Numbered from the stretch's first letter, positions 51,395 through 60,649 are shown. The stretch: DNA of 64,000 bases from Candidatus Krumholzibacteriota bacterium (GCA_016932415.1 JAFGCX010000008.1:1-64000), one strand, 5' to 3'. A program made the numbers and translations. The notes: a model not told the origin generated them from the sequence alone.

Positions 51395-52306
51395 TTACTC
51401 TTCCGGGCCTCCATCACTCGAACTTGCCACCTCGAATTTCCCAAGCAGGTTGGTCCTCGAAAGCGAGATAAATCTGTAAATCAGGTAGATTGCGCCGCCG
51501 ATCAGGATCGGCGCGGGATAGTAAAGACCTTTTACCAGCACAGCAGCTCCGGCGAGAAAAAGGACTGACACGAGGATCAGAAACCTCGGTACGGGGATTA
51601 TCGAGAGGACTCCGCTGACAGCCAGTCCGGCAAGCCTGAGAAATCCATAACTGCTGACTCGCCCCTCCTTGAACCTGATGTCGAACGGTATCCTTTCCGC
51701 CTGGTATTTCTTAAGAAGCCTGTCGGATATCCGCATGAAATACGGCCAACGCCTGTTTCTGATCAATTCGTCCCTGACGTTTCCAGCGACCAGCCGGAAA
51801 TATACGTTCTGTTTCTCAAGGTCGACTCCTGTCAGAAGGGAAGTGACTGTTGTGAAGAACCGTGATCCCGCTTCCCTGTACCTTACATCCGCCACCCTTT
51901 TCTTCCGGACTGCCTGGACTATCCGGCTCCCGGCGATGAAGCGTTCAATCATCAACGGGATAAGATCTACAGGATGCTCGCCATCGACATCCATCATGAT
52001 CATCGCGTCGGCATTCGATTTTGAGAGTCCGAAAGCGACAGCGGCTCCCTGGCCGTAGCCTTTTTTCATCGCGTAGTACCGTATCGATCGATCGCCGGAG
52101 GATATCCTGGAAAGGAGCCCGACTGTGCCATCGGTGCTGCTGTCCTCTATGAATATTATTCCGATATTGACTCTTTCAGGGAGACGCAGGCCTCTGACAG
52201 ATTTTATAAATTCAGGGATCTCGGCCTCTTCATTGAATACGGCGACAATGATATCGATATTTATGATCTTTTCCGCCCCTGTCTCCCTCGGGTCATTCTT
52301 CCCCAT
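51395..52306 (-). CDS. Glycosyltransferase family 2, DPM1/GtrB-like
   Basis: 303 residues. GT-A fold with I-I-V-A-V-F-N-E-E-A-E-I, F-I-E-D-S-S-T-D-G-T (the usual D-D-S-S/G-S-x-D site has Glu first) and M-M-D-V-D-G-E-H-P (DxD metal site). Two C-terminal membrane helices (about 225-285). Such enzymes load sugars onto polyprenyl phosphate or onto lipid-linked glycans. Last gene of the ten-gene sugar operon; its start overlaps the GNAT gene by 14 bases. Confidence 0.9.
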   Translation of the reverse strand: MGKNDPRETGAEKIINIDIIVAVFNEEAEIPEFIKSVRGLRLPERVNIGIIFIEDSSTDGTVGLLSRISSGDRSIRYYAMKKGYGQGAAVAFGLSKSNADAMIMMDVDGEHPVDLIPLMIERFIAGSRIVQAVRKKRVADVRYREAGSRFFTTVTSLLTGVDLEKQNVYFRLVAGNVRDELIRNRRWPYFMRISDRLLKKYQAERIPFDIRFKEGRVSSYGFLRLAGLAVSGVLSIIPVPRFLILVSVLFLAGAAVLVKGLYYPAPILIGGAIYLIYRFISLSRTNLLGKFEVASSSDGGPEE

Positions 52307-52859
52307 AGTACTCTTTTCTCAGGAGCGAAACGCTGGCAAAATCCATGAATTTTCCTTTCACGAAGGCGTAATCCCTTATTATCCCCTCGTACTTGAGCCC
52401 CATCTTTTTCGCGTTCGCTTCTGAAGCCAGGTTGCCCGGGATTATCATCCCCTCGATCCTGTTCAACTCCATCACTTCAAATCCGTATCTTAAAACTTTT
52501 TCCATCGCTTCGAACATAAGGCCCTGTCTCCAGTAGTAGCAAGAGAGGACATTGGCGATTTCAGCCTTCCTGTTTGCCGGATCGTATTTTACAAATCCCG
52601 CTGTCCCGATCACCAGCCGGTCTTTCTTGTGATAAAGGCCCCATTGGCTTGCCTGGTTATTCTCATATTTCTCGATCACTGTTTCCAGGAAGGCTCTTGT
52701 GTCCTCTACCGATCTGTGAGGCTGCCAGGTAAGAAATTCGCTTACCTGCGGTTGGGAAGTGAATATAAAAAGGTCTTCAGCGTCACTGACTTTCAACTTG
52801 CGAAGAAGCAGCCTTTCAGTCTCCATTTCAGGGAGGTCTCTGAAAATATTCGAAGGCAT
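52293..52859 (-). CDS. GNAT acetyltransferase, RimJ/RimL type
   Basis: 188 residues. Opens E-T-E-R-L-L-L-R-K-L, the RimJ/RimL hallmark, with a C-terminal N-x-x-S-x-A-N-A-K-K-M-G-L-K-Y-E-G acetyl-CoA loop. It acetylates an amine; in this operon the acceptor is probably the amino group installed by the LegC-type aminotransferase or freed by the PIG-L deacetylase, but a protein N-terminus is possible. Confidence 0.88.
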   Translation of the reverse strand: MPSNIFRDLPEMETERLLLRKLKVSDAEDLFIFTSQPQVSEFLTWQPHRSVEDTRAFLETVIEKYENNQASQWGLYHKKDRLVIGTAGFVKYDPANRKAEIANVLSCYYWRQGLMFEAMEKVLRYGFEVMELNRIEGMIIPGNLASEANAKKMGLKYEGIIRDYAFVKGKFMDFASVSLLRKEYYGEE

Positions 52860-52889
52860 TATCGGACTCTCCTTGTTCGAATCAATTTA

Positions 52890-53579
52890 TCACCTTTCGT
52901 GAAATATTTTTTTTGAGCGGTCTACACCATGGAAGAAAAAGAGGTCTAGACAACCAAGTCCCGCAATAAAGGGGGATGACGGGAACTGCTCGTAAACGGG
53001 ATGGTTAAAATCCTGCCAGGTGATATCGATCCCGTTCCTTTTGAATTCGGAAGTATCATGGTCCGTGAAGTAGTCGAGGGCGCCTTTTCCGGAGAGGTAG
53101 ATCGTGGCTCCGCTTTTCCTGAGGAGATCGAGGACGATCTCCGCCTTGCTTCCTTTTCCATCGAGGGCCGAGGAAAATAATATCTCCGTCTCTATCTCAA
53201 GGATCTTGAAGGAGAAATCCATCGTCGCGAAGATAAGGTCAACGGGCCTGTCGTAGCCAGCGCTGTAGAGAGTTTCGACCAAGGGGAATATTTCCCTGAA
53301 AAAAGGGGTTTTAAGGTAGTAATTCCTGAACCTGGCGAGATGGTCTTTTGCCCAGTCGTCGTTTTTAAAAGCGAGCTCGTTTATCCTCGTCCCCATCCTG
53401 TAATCGACGGGAAGGGTGATAAACTTCTCTTTTCCGTTGCAGTAGAAGATGTTTCTATACTGGTAAGCCGATTTGTTTGCTTCGACGTTATCAAGGACGA
53501 TAAACCTGTCAGACCTGGATATTTTATCCAGTAGACCGAGCCATGGCCAGTAGCTCGGTTGATGGATGCTTACGATCAT
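52890..53579 (-). CDS. WbqC-family protein
   Basis: 229 residues opening with M-I-V-S-I-H-Q-P-S-Y-W-P-W-L-G, the WbqC signature (H-Q-P-x-Y-x-P-W-x-G), followed by L-D-N-V-E-A-N-K and R-N-I-F-Y. WbqC-like proteins recur in O-antigen clusters beside LegC- or PseC-type aminotransferases; the reaction is not established. The start overlaps the PIG-L stop (ATGA). Confidence 0.9.
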   Translation of the reverse strand: MIVSIHQPSYWPWLGLLDKISRSDRFIVLDNVEANKSAYQYRNIFYCNGKEKFITLPVDYRMGTRINELAFKNDDWAKDHLARFRNYYLKTPFFREIFPLVETLYSAGYDRPVDLIFATMDFSFKILEIETEILFSSALDGKGSKAEIVLDLLRKSGATIYLSGKGALDYFTDHDTSEFKRNGIDITWQDFNHPVYEQFPSSPFIAGLGCLDLFFFHGVDRSKKIFHER

Positions 53580-54244
53580 ATGATTTCCTCGAGGATGACG
53601 AACGCTTCGGCGTATTCTCTGCCGATCCTCGACCCCCTGGACGCGGCCTGCGCCCTGATTGCCTCGGGGCTTCTGGGAAACGGGGCATCCATGACCTCGG
53701 AAGAGTAGATCTTCATGATCTCGATCTTCTTTTCGATTTGATCGGAGATATCGACAAAGAGGTTGGGGGAAAATACATTTCCCGGCAGAGGCGGAGCAAA
53801 TTCCGTTTCGGAAAGAGTCTCGTACATCAGGATCTTTTTGATAAAGGGAGCCCTGAAATTTTTCATGCAGCTAATCGACGCCTGGAAGACTATCTGATGA
53901 TCGGTATGGATATCAGACCTGTTCGGGATGTAAACGACAGACGGTTCAATGTCAGCCATGACTTTCGAGATAGAGGCAGTTATATCGCTCAGAGGCAACG
54001 TGTCGAGACGCACGGTGGGATAATCGAGTTTTGTCACGCTTTTAAAGCCATAGCTTTTTGAGACTTTTTCGATCTCATCCTGCCGCGCCGAGATGACTGA
54101 TTTCTCCCATCCGTATCTTTCATCCATATTTGTCACGATCAGCCAGTGTGTCGCGTCTCCATCCGATCGATTTCTCAGGATAGTCCCGCCGCAACCGAGA
54201 GTCTCGTCGTCGGGGTGGGCAGCGATAAAGAGGATATCTTTCAT
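53576..54244 (-). CDS. PIG-L/LmbE-family deacetylase
   Basis: 222 residues. A-A-H-P-D-D-E-T-L-G-C-G-G near the N-terminus gives the zinc site and catalytic Asp; the third ligand lies in I-H-T-D-H-Q near residue 125. These enzymes remove N-acetyl groups from GlcNAc-type sugars or sugar lipids. ATG 54244 (M-K-D-I-L-F-I) overlaps the preceding stop by 4 bases; an ATG 30 bases upstream is within the NeuD gene. Confidence 0.93.
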   Translation of the reverse strand: MKDILFIAAHPDDETLGCGGTILRNRSDGDATHWLIVTNMDERYGWEKSVISARQDEIEKVSKSYGFKSVTKLDYPTVRLDTLPLSDITASISKVMADIEPSVVYIPNRSDIHTDHQIVFQASISCMKNFRAPFIKKILMYETLSETEFAPPLPGNVFSPNLFVDISDQIEKKIEIMKIYSSEVMDAPFPRSPEAIRAQAASRGSRIGREYAEAFVILEEII

Positions 54245-54873
54245 TTTATTTTCCTCGCAGGTCTGCTGAGCCATTTACTGAAATCTTCACAGTCGTTTGC
54301 TATCATTGAATTCATCCCTATCATGCACGCCCGCCCGATCTTCAGATACTGAAGAACAGTCGAGCCCGCGCCTATCAGCGTGTCGTCTCCTATCCTCACT
54401 CCGCCGTTTACCGTAACGCCTGGCGCGATATGGACGAAATCGCCAATTTGACAATCATGGTCGACGGAAGCTCTCGTATTGATTATCGAGAACCTCCCTA
54501 TCGAGGTGCATGTGTTTATGACAGCGCCATCCATCACTACCGTACCCCCACCGATATCGACTTGCTCGTTGATCACCGCGTCGGGAGAGATGATCGGCGG
54601 GAAGGAATATCCGAGATCGATGAGGAGAGATACGAGTTCGCGGCGTTTTTCGCTGCCACCGATCTGTCCAAGCCCTATCGCCGCTTCCGTTGCTCGCGAT
54701 GAGCCTATCAGCCCACCGAGAGAACTGTCATCGCCGAGGTACGGAATGCCGAGCAGATCGCCTCTGCCTTCCGGGTCGACATATCCGGCGATATTGAATC
54801 CGCCTGATTTTTTAAGGATCGAGATCACGACTTTCGCGTGGCCTCCTCCTCCAACGATGACGATATCTTTCAT
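54241..54873 (-). CDS. NeuD/PglD-type sugar O- or N-acyltransferase
   Basis: 210 residues. An N-terminal Rossmann-like domain (V-I-V-G-G-G-G-H-A-K-V-V) binds the sugar nucleotide; the C-terminal left-handed beta-helix has hexapeptide repeats and the catalytic His in V-D-H-D-C-Q-I-G-D. It acetylates a nucleotide amino sugar, as PglD does on UDP-4-amino sugars. It directly follows the LegC-type gene. Confidence 0.93.
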   Translation of the reverse strand: MKDIVIVGGGGHAKVVISILKKSGGFNIAGYVDPEGRGDLLGIPYLGDDSSLGGLIGSSRATEAAIGLGQIGGSEKRRELVSLLIDLGYSFPPIISPDAVINEQVDIGGGTVVMDGAVINTCTSIGRFSIINTRASVDHDCQIGDFVHIAPGVTVNGGVRIGDDTLIGAGSTVLQYLKIGRACMIGMNSMIANDCEDFSKWLSRPARKIK

Positions 54874-54916
54874 TTTCCTTCCGTCACTTCCCGATTTAAG
54901 TACCTGTAGTGGCCCG

Positions 54917-56077
54917 TCATGATCCGAGCAGGTCCACTATTCTCCTTATATCATCATGGGAAAGGTTTGTCGAACATGGAATATTCAATGTTTTATCTAG
55001 CAGCTCCGGCGCTTTTTCGATCCTGTAATTCTGACATGAGATGAAAGGTTTCTGCAGATGGTTCGGAAACCATACAGGCCTCGTCTGGACACGGTTTGTC
55101 GACAGGTATGCCATGAGGGATTCACGGTCCCTGCCATATATGCCGGCGTCGATCTGAAGGGAGTAGAACCAGTAATTTGAACTCGCGTAAGACGGAGTAG
55201 GGGCGAGAGTGAGCCCTTCAATTCCGGAGATCAGTTCCCTGTATTTTTCATACCCGGCCCTTTTTATTTCGATATATCTGTCGAGATTCTCAAGCTGCGC
55301 CACTCCCATCGCGGCCTGTATGTTTGACATCCTGAAATTGTACCCGACTTCATTATGTACATACCGGACAGCGTCGTCCTTCGCCTGTGTAGTCAGGTAT
55401 CTCGCCCTGTCGGCGTATTTGCTGTCATTGGTCACGAGCATTCCGCCCGCCCCTGTCGTGATGATCTTGTTCCCGTTGAAAGAATAGACGCCCATGGCGC
55501 CGATCGTGCCGGTATGCCTCCCGTCGAAGGGACCTTCGATATATCTGCTGCCGAGGCTTTCGCTGGCATCTTCAAGGAGTTCGATATTCATCCTGTCGCA
55601 TATATCCACAAGCGCGGTGAGGTCTACCGCGTTGCCGAAAATATGGACAGGAATGATCGCCTTGATCCTTCTGCCGGTCTTCTTATTCCACGTGTGTCCT
55701 TTTTTGAACTCCGTCTCGTTTTTCAGGAAACCGATCGTTTTTTCAACATCGATATTATAATAATCGTCACAGTCCATGAATACAGGTTCGGCGCCGAGAT
55801 AGACGATGACGTTTACCGGGGCGATAAAAGTTATCGTAGGGACGATCACCTCGTCGCCCGGCACGACATCGAGTATCCTGAGCGCGACCTGCAGGGCGGA
55901 AGTGCCGTTTACGCAAGCGGTCGAGAATTTTGCCCCGGTGTACTCCCTGATATTCTTCTCAAAGAGGTCCACATAGCTGCCGACGGAGGAGACCCATTCA
56001 GTGTCGAGGCATTCCTTGACATATTTCCACTCGTTACCCTGAATGGAGGGAACGGATAAAGGGATAAAATCGCTCAT
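54917..56077 (-). CDS. DegT/DnrJ-family sugar aminotransferase, LegC-like
   Basis: 386 residues. Converts a 4-keto nucleotide sugar into its 4-amino form. Lys204 in S-F-N-G-N-K-I-I-T-T-G binds PLP; Asp170 in L-L-E-D-A-S-E-S-L-G contacts the cofactor. The opening F-I-P-L-S-V-P-S-I-Q-G-N-E-W-K-Y and the H-T-W-N-K-K-T-G-R-R segment match the LegC branch. GAGGTGA precedes ATG 56077. Confidence 0.94.
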   Translation of the reverse strand: MSDFIPLSVPSIQGNEWKYVKECLDTEWVSSVGSYVDLFEKNIREYTGAKFSTACVNGTSALQVALRILDVVPGDEVIVPTITFIAPVNVIVYLGAEPVFMDCDDYYNIDVEKTIGFLKNETEFKKGHTWNKKTGRRIKAIIPVHIFGNAVDLTALVDICDRMNIELLEDASESLGSRYIEGPFDGRHTGTIGAMGVYSFNGNKIITTGAGGMLVTNDSKYADRARYLTTQAKDDAVRYVHNEVGYNFRMSNIQAAMGVAQLENLDRYIEIKRAGYEKYRELISGIEGLTLAPTPSYASSNYWFYSLQIDAGIYGRDRESLMAYLSTNRVQTRPVWFPNHLQKPFISCQNYRIEKAPELLDKTLNIPCSTNLSHDDIRRIVDLLGS

Positions 56078-56094
56078 AGCTCACCTCGGTCAAA

Positions 56095-57081
56095 TCATTC
56101 AAATCTACTGTCAAGCCTGTCTCTGTACCACTCATATGTTCTGGCGATCCCTTCACGCAGCGGGACAAGGGGCGTATATCCCGTCAAACGCGATACTTTC
56201 GAAATATCGGGGCATCTGCGCGCAGGTGATCCGGTCGTTGCCGGCAGAGGTCTTATCTCGATCTTCCTCTCCATTACTTCGCCAACGGTCCTTACCAGGT
56301 CGTCTATCCTGATCTCCTCGTCCGAGTTGCCGATATGGTATGTTTCCCCCGCTGAATCCGGAGACTCGCAGGCTCTTATGGTATATTCGATGGCATCGTC
56401 GATATAGCAGAAAGCCCTGGTGTGGTCGGGCGACGGGACATCGACAGCATCATTATCCCGGACCTTGATGAACATCTCGGGTATGACGTGCGCGAATCCC
56501 ATCCTGGGGCCGTATACGTTGTGATACCTTACTATCGTAGAGGCTACGCCGTATTTCCCGCTCCATGCCGAAGCGATAGCCTCACCATACATCTTGCTGA
56601 GAGCGTAGGTCGTGCGCTCTGAACCGATATCGTCGATAGTGAGGATCACGTCTTCCGCTGTCGGAATATCGATCCCGAAATGTCTCAGTGTTCCCGAGTA
56701 TATTTCGCTCGTCGACGAGAAGAGGAGTTTCTTCAGGCTGGTCAGCTGCCTGGCATAGTTGAAGAGATTCAGGGTCGAGACGGCATTAACTTCCAGCACC
56801 CTGTCAGGGTTTTTCATTACGTTTTTCACGCCGATCACCGCCGCGAGGTGATAGATATAATCGAACTCTCCACCGAGACTGCCGAGAAACCCGGGATCGG
56901 TCAGGTCCCCCTGGACGAAATCGGTGTTTTTCCTTTCAAGGAGTCCTTCAAAATCCGAATCGAACTGGCCTCTCAGGAGATTGTCAATGACGGTTATTTC
57001 ATTCTCTGGATCACGCGAAAGTCTTTCCGCGAGAAAATACCCGATAAAACCTGCTCCTCCTGTAATCATTATCCTGTTCAT
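56095..57081 (-). CDS. NAD-dependent sugar-nucleotide epimerase/dehydratase
   Basis: 328 residues. Extended SDR: I-T-G-G-A-G-F-I-G near the N-terminus, H-L-A-A-V-I-G, the S-S-T-S-E-I-Y block and Y-A-L-S-K near 145 (catalytic Tyr and Lys). C-terminal T-T-G-S-P-A-R-R-C-P-D is the substrate-binding block. It most likely makes the 4-keto sugar used by the LegC-like enzyme (4,6-dehydratase) or a decarboxylated or epimerised sugar after C6 oxidation. The start is ATG 57081, right after the stop of the upstream gene, or ATG 57096. Confidence 0.92.
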   Translation of the reverse strand: MNRIMITGGAGFIGYFLAERLSRDPENEITVIDNLLRGQFDSDFEGLLERKNTDFVQGDLTDPGFLGSLGGEFDYIYHLAAVIGVKNVMKNPDRVLEVNAVSTLNLFNYARQLTSLKKLLFSSTSEIYSGTLRHFGIDIPTAEDVILTIDDIGSERTTYALSKMYGEAIASAWSGKYGVASTIVRYHNVYGPRMGFAHVIPEMFIKVRDNDAVDVPSPDHTRAFCYIDDAIEYTIRACESPDSAGETYHIGNSDEEIRIDDLVRTVGEVMERKIEIRPLPATTGSPARRCPDISKVSRLTGYTPLVPLREGIARTYEWYRDRLDSRFE

Positions 57082-57082
57082 C

Positions 57083-58600
57083 TTATCTACCGCCATCCTT
57101 CCAGTGACCTTTTCCTATTCCGATCATCTTTATTCCAGATTCCGCCAGGGCAGCGGCTGTCTCGTCATCTATGATATTATTTGCGTCGATTATTATCTTC
57201 ACTCCAGGAAGCAGGGAAAGGATCTCGCCGCACTGCAGGTCAATATATTGAGAATGTTTTACTGTAAAGATCGCGATATCATGCTCGATCGAGCGGAGTT
57301 TTTCGATATCGGTATCGATCTCGATATCCTTTTCCTCCCAGTAAGTAACTATCGGATCGTGCAGGGTGATCGTAGCGCCCGCCTCAATACACAGGTCGTA
57401 GAAGTAGTGGGAGGGAGTATATCTCGTGTCAGCGACGTCATTCAGATATGATATCCCAAGCAGGGTGATCCTGCGTCCTTCCAGACCGCCAGCTTCCCTG
57501 CTGAGAAGCCTGAAAGCGTGCTGCGGCATGAGATCGTTGACGGCTACAGCTCCGAGCGACATATCGAGATGACCTGGGCCGTCGAAAAGCTCTTTATATG
57601 ACCAGTCCGCGAGGAGCGAGTCTTTTGTCAGGCAATACCCTCCGACGCCGAACCCTGGATACATAAGGTTCCTGTGAGTCGGCCGTATCCTGATCGCTTC
57701 TATTACTTCGAAGAGGTTGACTCCGGCGGATTCGGCGTATTCGGTCCATTCCTGCAGGAAAGCTATATTCATCGCCCTGTACGAGTTTTCCAGCACCTTC
57801 GACATCTCCGAAGCGTTTGTGGAATGCATTTCGCTCAGCGGGAAGTCCTCAGTGTTGATGAACGATTCAAGAAAAATCCGCGCCCGCCTGGCTGATTCCG
57901 GATTGATACCGGAGAAAACCCTGTAGAAATCGGTGATCGATTTCAGGTAATTAAGTCCAGGCATGACTCTCTCGTACGAATGGGCGAGGTATAGCTTTGA
58001 GATGTCGAGGCCTCTTTTTTTGAATATACCGTCGAAGATCGGCAAAAGGACTTTCCCGGTCGTTCCCGGCGGGACGGTCGATTCGACGATGACGAGAGTC
58101 TCTTCCCTGATATTCTCCGCGATGACAGATACCGCTTTTTTATATCCTTCGTACGTAAACTCATAATTGTACGGATCGCCGAGGTTTTTTTTCTTTATGT
58201 CGAGGTTTATGTCGATTATCACTATGTCGGCTTTTGAATAGGCGTATTCCGAGAAGGTGGCCATGATATTATTATTTTCCCGGCCGAGGCTGAAAGCGGC
58301 GTCGATATTCTTGTCGGATGAGACTATCGGCGGCTTCCCCAGATTGGCGCGGGCGATCTTCCAGTAATTATTCTCGTCGACGAGATCTACTCCTATAACG
58401 TCGTAAAGGATATCACCATCAGAGTCCCTGGCCGAAGCAAGGGCAGCCATCATCGCCGATCCTACGAACCCAAGCCCCTGGACGATGACGCTCTGTCTTT
58501 CCCCTGATAAAAAATCGTCGATCTTCGACCTTTCTTCGGCCTCATCGACGTCGTAGACAAATTCATCTTTAAATGGGGATCTCGAGACAAGTCGATTCAC
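57083..58600 (-). CDS. Nucleotide-sugar dehydrogenase (UDP-sugar C6 oxidising)
   Basis: 505 residues, 70 or so more than usual, with an N-terminal extension of about 37 residues. NAD site G-L-G-F-V-G (42-47), E-S-T-V-P-P-G-T-T (173-181), and catalytic Cys323 in G-V-G-G-Y-C-L-T-K-D. It oxidises a UDP- or GDP-sugar to the uronic acid. GTG 58600 has AAGGAG overlapping the stop of the nucleotidyltransferase gene 6 bases upstream. G-V-G-G-Y-C differs from the common G-F-G-G-S-C. Confidence 0.92.
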   Translation of the reverse strand: MNRLVSRSPFKDEFVYDVDEAEERSKIDDFLSGERQSVIVQGLGFVGSAMMAALASARDSDGDILYDVIGVDLVDENNYWKIARANLGKPPIVSSDKNIDAAFSLGRENNNIMATFSEYAYSKADIVIIDINLDIKKKNLGDPYNYEFTYEGYKKAVSVIAENIREETLVIVESTVPPGTTGKVLLPIFDGIFKKRGLDISKLYLAHSYERVMPGLNYLKSITDFYRVFSGINPESARRARIFLESFINTEDFPLSEMHSTNASEMSKVLENSYRAMNIAFLQEWTEYAESAGVNLFEVIEAIRIRPTHRNLMYPGFGVGGYCLTKDSLLADWSYKELFDGPGHLDMSLGAVAVNDLMPQHAFRLLSREAGGLEGRRITLLGISYLNDVADTRYTPSHYFYDLCIEAGATITLHDPIVTYWEEKDIEIDTDIEKLRSIEHDIAIFTVKHSQYIDLQCGEILSLLPGVKIIIDANNIIDDETAAALAESGIKMIGIGKGHWKDGGR

Positions 58601-58606
58601 GTAAAG

Positions 58607-59302
58607 CTACTCCTTGAAATGCTCTGAATATATGTCCTGGGCTTTTTCGTAATCATCGATCATTCCAATATCAAGCCAGTACTCATGGATCTCGTATTTG
58701 GCGACAGGCATATTGCTCGAGAGCATCTTTATGATCAGGGTATCCATACCCATCGGCTCGTTATGCGGAATCAGATCGAGTATCTCCGGTCTCATTATAT
58801 ATATCCCGGCAAGCACCTGGGTCCTGATATCGGGTTTTTCCTCTATGCCTGTAACGAAGTCGCCATCGTAGAAGATGTTACCGAACTGAAAAGGTGTGAT
58901 GATCTCCTTGATCCCGACGGTAAGGATAGTCTCTCTTGTGATCGCGAATTCGTAGAATCTTGAGAAATCAAGTTGGGTGAGGATATCCCCGTTCATAACG
59001 ACGAAAGGTTCATCGAGCTCATCGCGAAGAAGAGAGAGGGGGCCTGCCGTTCCCAGGCGTTTTTCCTCTTTGCTGACTTTCAGAGTTATCCCGTACTGCT
59101 TTCCGCTTCCGAAAAAGTTCTCGATATAGTCCGATTTGTAGTTCGTCGCCAGGTATATCTCGTTAAACCCGTATTTGGCAAGCTGTTCGATCTGTATCTC
59201 AAGGACTGCTTTTTCTCCTATAGGCAGTAGCGGTTTGGGTATTATCTGCGTAAAAGGCTTGATCCTCGTACCGAGGCCTCCGGCAAGTACTACAGCTTTC
59301 AT
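58607..59302 (-). CDS. Sugar-1-phosphate nucleotidyltransferase
   Basis: 231 residues. V-V-L-A-G-G-L-G-T-R-I-K-P-F-T and P-K-P-L-L-P-I-G near the N-terminus bind the nucleotide; V-M-N-G-D-I-L-T carries the metal-binding Asp. It joins a nucleotide to a sugar phosphate and starts the operon. ATG 59302 is preferred because AAGG lies 6 bases upstream; ATG 59308 adds two residues. Confidence 0.93.
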   Translation of the reverse strand: MKAVVLAGGLGTRIKPFTQIIPKPLLPIGEKAVLEIQIEQLAKYGFNEIYLATNYKSDYIENFFGSGKQYGITLKVSKEEKRLGTAGPLSLLRDELDEPFVVMNGDILTQLDFSRFYEFAITRETILTVGIKEIITPFQFGNIFYDGDFVTGIEEKPDIRTQVLAGIYIMRPEILDLIPHNEPMGMDTLIIKMLSSNMPVAKYEIHEYWLDIGMIDDYEKAQDIYSEHFKE

Positions 59303-59347
59303 TTCCATCCTTCACATAAGGCCGATAAAGAGAATAACAGACTTAAA

Positions 59348-59376
59348 AGTATATCATAGTGCGATATTATTCGCAA
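59348..59376 (-). promoter_or_regulatory. Promoter for the ten-gene nucleotide-sugar operon
   Basis: On the minus strand: TTGCGA (59376-59371), 17-base spacer ending TGA, TATACT (59353-59348), an extended -10. Next start at 59302. The remaining part of 59303-59580 shows nothing else. Confidence 0.6.
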
Positions 59377-59580
59377 TATTCGTCGATACCCTGATTCTGA
59401 GACGCTTCTTCAGAGATGGAACAGATCCGGAAACAACCTGAAGAGCTATTTTCCCCTATCCGGCCGGGGTGATCAGGTATCTGCTATATATATCAACAAT
59501 TTTGACCGTTTAGCAATGCATCTTTCATACCAAATGGTGATGACGATGAATAAGCCGGGGAAAGACTTCGGCAGAGAGGC

Positions 59581-60576
59581 TCAGGATAAAGCCTTATCCT
59601 TGTTTTTTGAACTTATATCGAGAGAAGTGATGCTTGCTCCTTCCCACGTCAGGGAGATCGTTCCGACAATGATATTTATGAGAAATACCGGGATCTGTAT
59701 AAGTAGAGATATCGCCAGGGCATCTGACTTGGCGACGCCGTAGAGCCCCAGGGCAAGGATGCAGGCCATCTGGTATGGCCCGAAATACCCCGGTGAGGAG
59801 GGGATCATTATCGAAAGGCTTATAAAGACCATGCATACGATCGAAGCATCGATCAGATTGATTGGAAAGTCGTACGAAGAGATGATCACGTAGCATGTCA
59901 ATATATAGATGGCCCAGACAGAGACAGAAAGAAACATGATGGAGAAGAAATATCTCCAGCTGTTAAAAACTGTGAGCCCCTTGTGGAAATTCGAGACTTT
60001 CCCAGCGATCGATTCTCTTATCCTGGCCGGAATAAAGGTGGCACGGTCGAGAAAAGGGATCTTAATAGTCTTTTTCCTCGATATGAAAAAGAAGAAGAGC
60101 AGAAACAGAAGGGAGAGGGAGATCAGAATGATGCCTCCTCTTTTGACCCAGGCTGGAGCTTCGACTACGAGGAACGCGTAAAGGAGAAATATCAGCATGG
60201 CGAGGATATCGAAGAACCTCTCCAGGATTACGGTTGTCAGTATGGTTATCTTGCTTGTCCCTGTCTTTTGCGCGAAAAGGACCGGCCTGATCACTTCGCC
60301 GGCTCTGGCGGGGAGGACGCTGTTGGCAAGGAACCCGATATTTGAATAGTTAAAGCAGTGTTTGAAGCTTGCCGGGAGAATATCCCTGAGCAGCAGTTTC
60401 CACCTGTAAGTCCTTATGAACACGACAGCCATCGTTATCACTACGATAAGCGATATTCTGACCAGCGATATCCTCTTCAGTGCGTTGAGAAAATCGTTCC
60501 AGTCGACGCCTCTTACCGACCACCAGACCAGTACGGCGCTTATAATGAACCCCAGGATGATCCTGAACTTTTTCAT
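59581..60576 (-). CDS. Flippase-like UPF0104 / LPG synthase transmembrane-domain protein
   Basis: 331 residues with about eight membrane helices. Signatures R-T-Y-R-W-K-L-L-L, G-F-L-A-N-S-V-L-P-A-R-A-G-E-V-I-R and S-I-M-I-P-S-S-P-G-Y-F-G-P-Y match the lysylphosphatidylglycerol synthetase-type transmembrane family. Members are proposed lipid or glycolipid transporters. It has its own promoter. Divergent from the GT-C-like gene. Confidence 0.9.
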   Translation of the reverse strand: MKKFRIILGFIISAVLVWWSVRGVDWNDFLNALKRISLVRISLIVVITMAVVFIRTYRWKLLLRDILPASFKHCFNYSNIGFLANSVLPARAGEVIRPVLFAQKTGTSKITILTTVILERFFDILAMLIFLLYAFLVVEAPAWVKRGGIILISLSLLFLLFFFFISRKKTIKIPFLDRATFIPARIRESIAGKVSNFHKGLTVFNSWRYFFSIMFLSVSVWAIYILTCYVIISSYDFPINLIDASIVCMVFISLSIMIPSSPGYFGPYQMACILALGLYGVAKSDALAISLLIQIPVFLINIIVGTISLTWEGASITSLDISSKNKDKALS

Positions 60577-60620
60577 AAATCTCCCTTGCTACCCAGTCTT
60601 TTATTCCAAGATCTGCAGGG

Positions 60621-60649
60621 AGTATAGTTGCATTCAAGTCTCAAGTCAA
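60621..60649 (-). promoter_or_regulatory. Sigma-70-like promoter for the flippase-like gene
   Basis: On the minus strand: TTGACT (60649-60644), 17-base spacer, TATACT (60626-60621), 45 bases before ATG 60576. Confidence 0.65.

Noticed and set aside
59516-59743. 75-codon plus-strand frame near the flippase-like gene end
   Set aside because: It mostly overlaps the 3' end of the flippase-like gene in antisense and has no motif or ribosome site.
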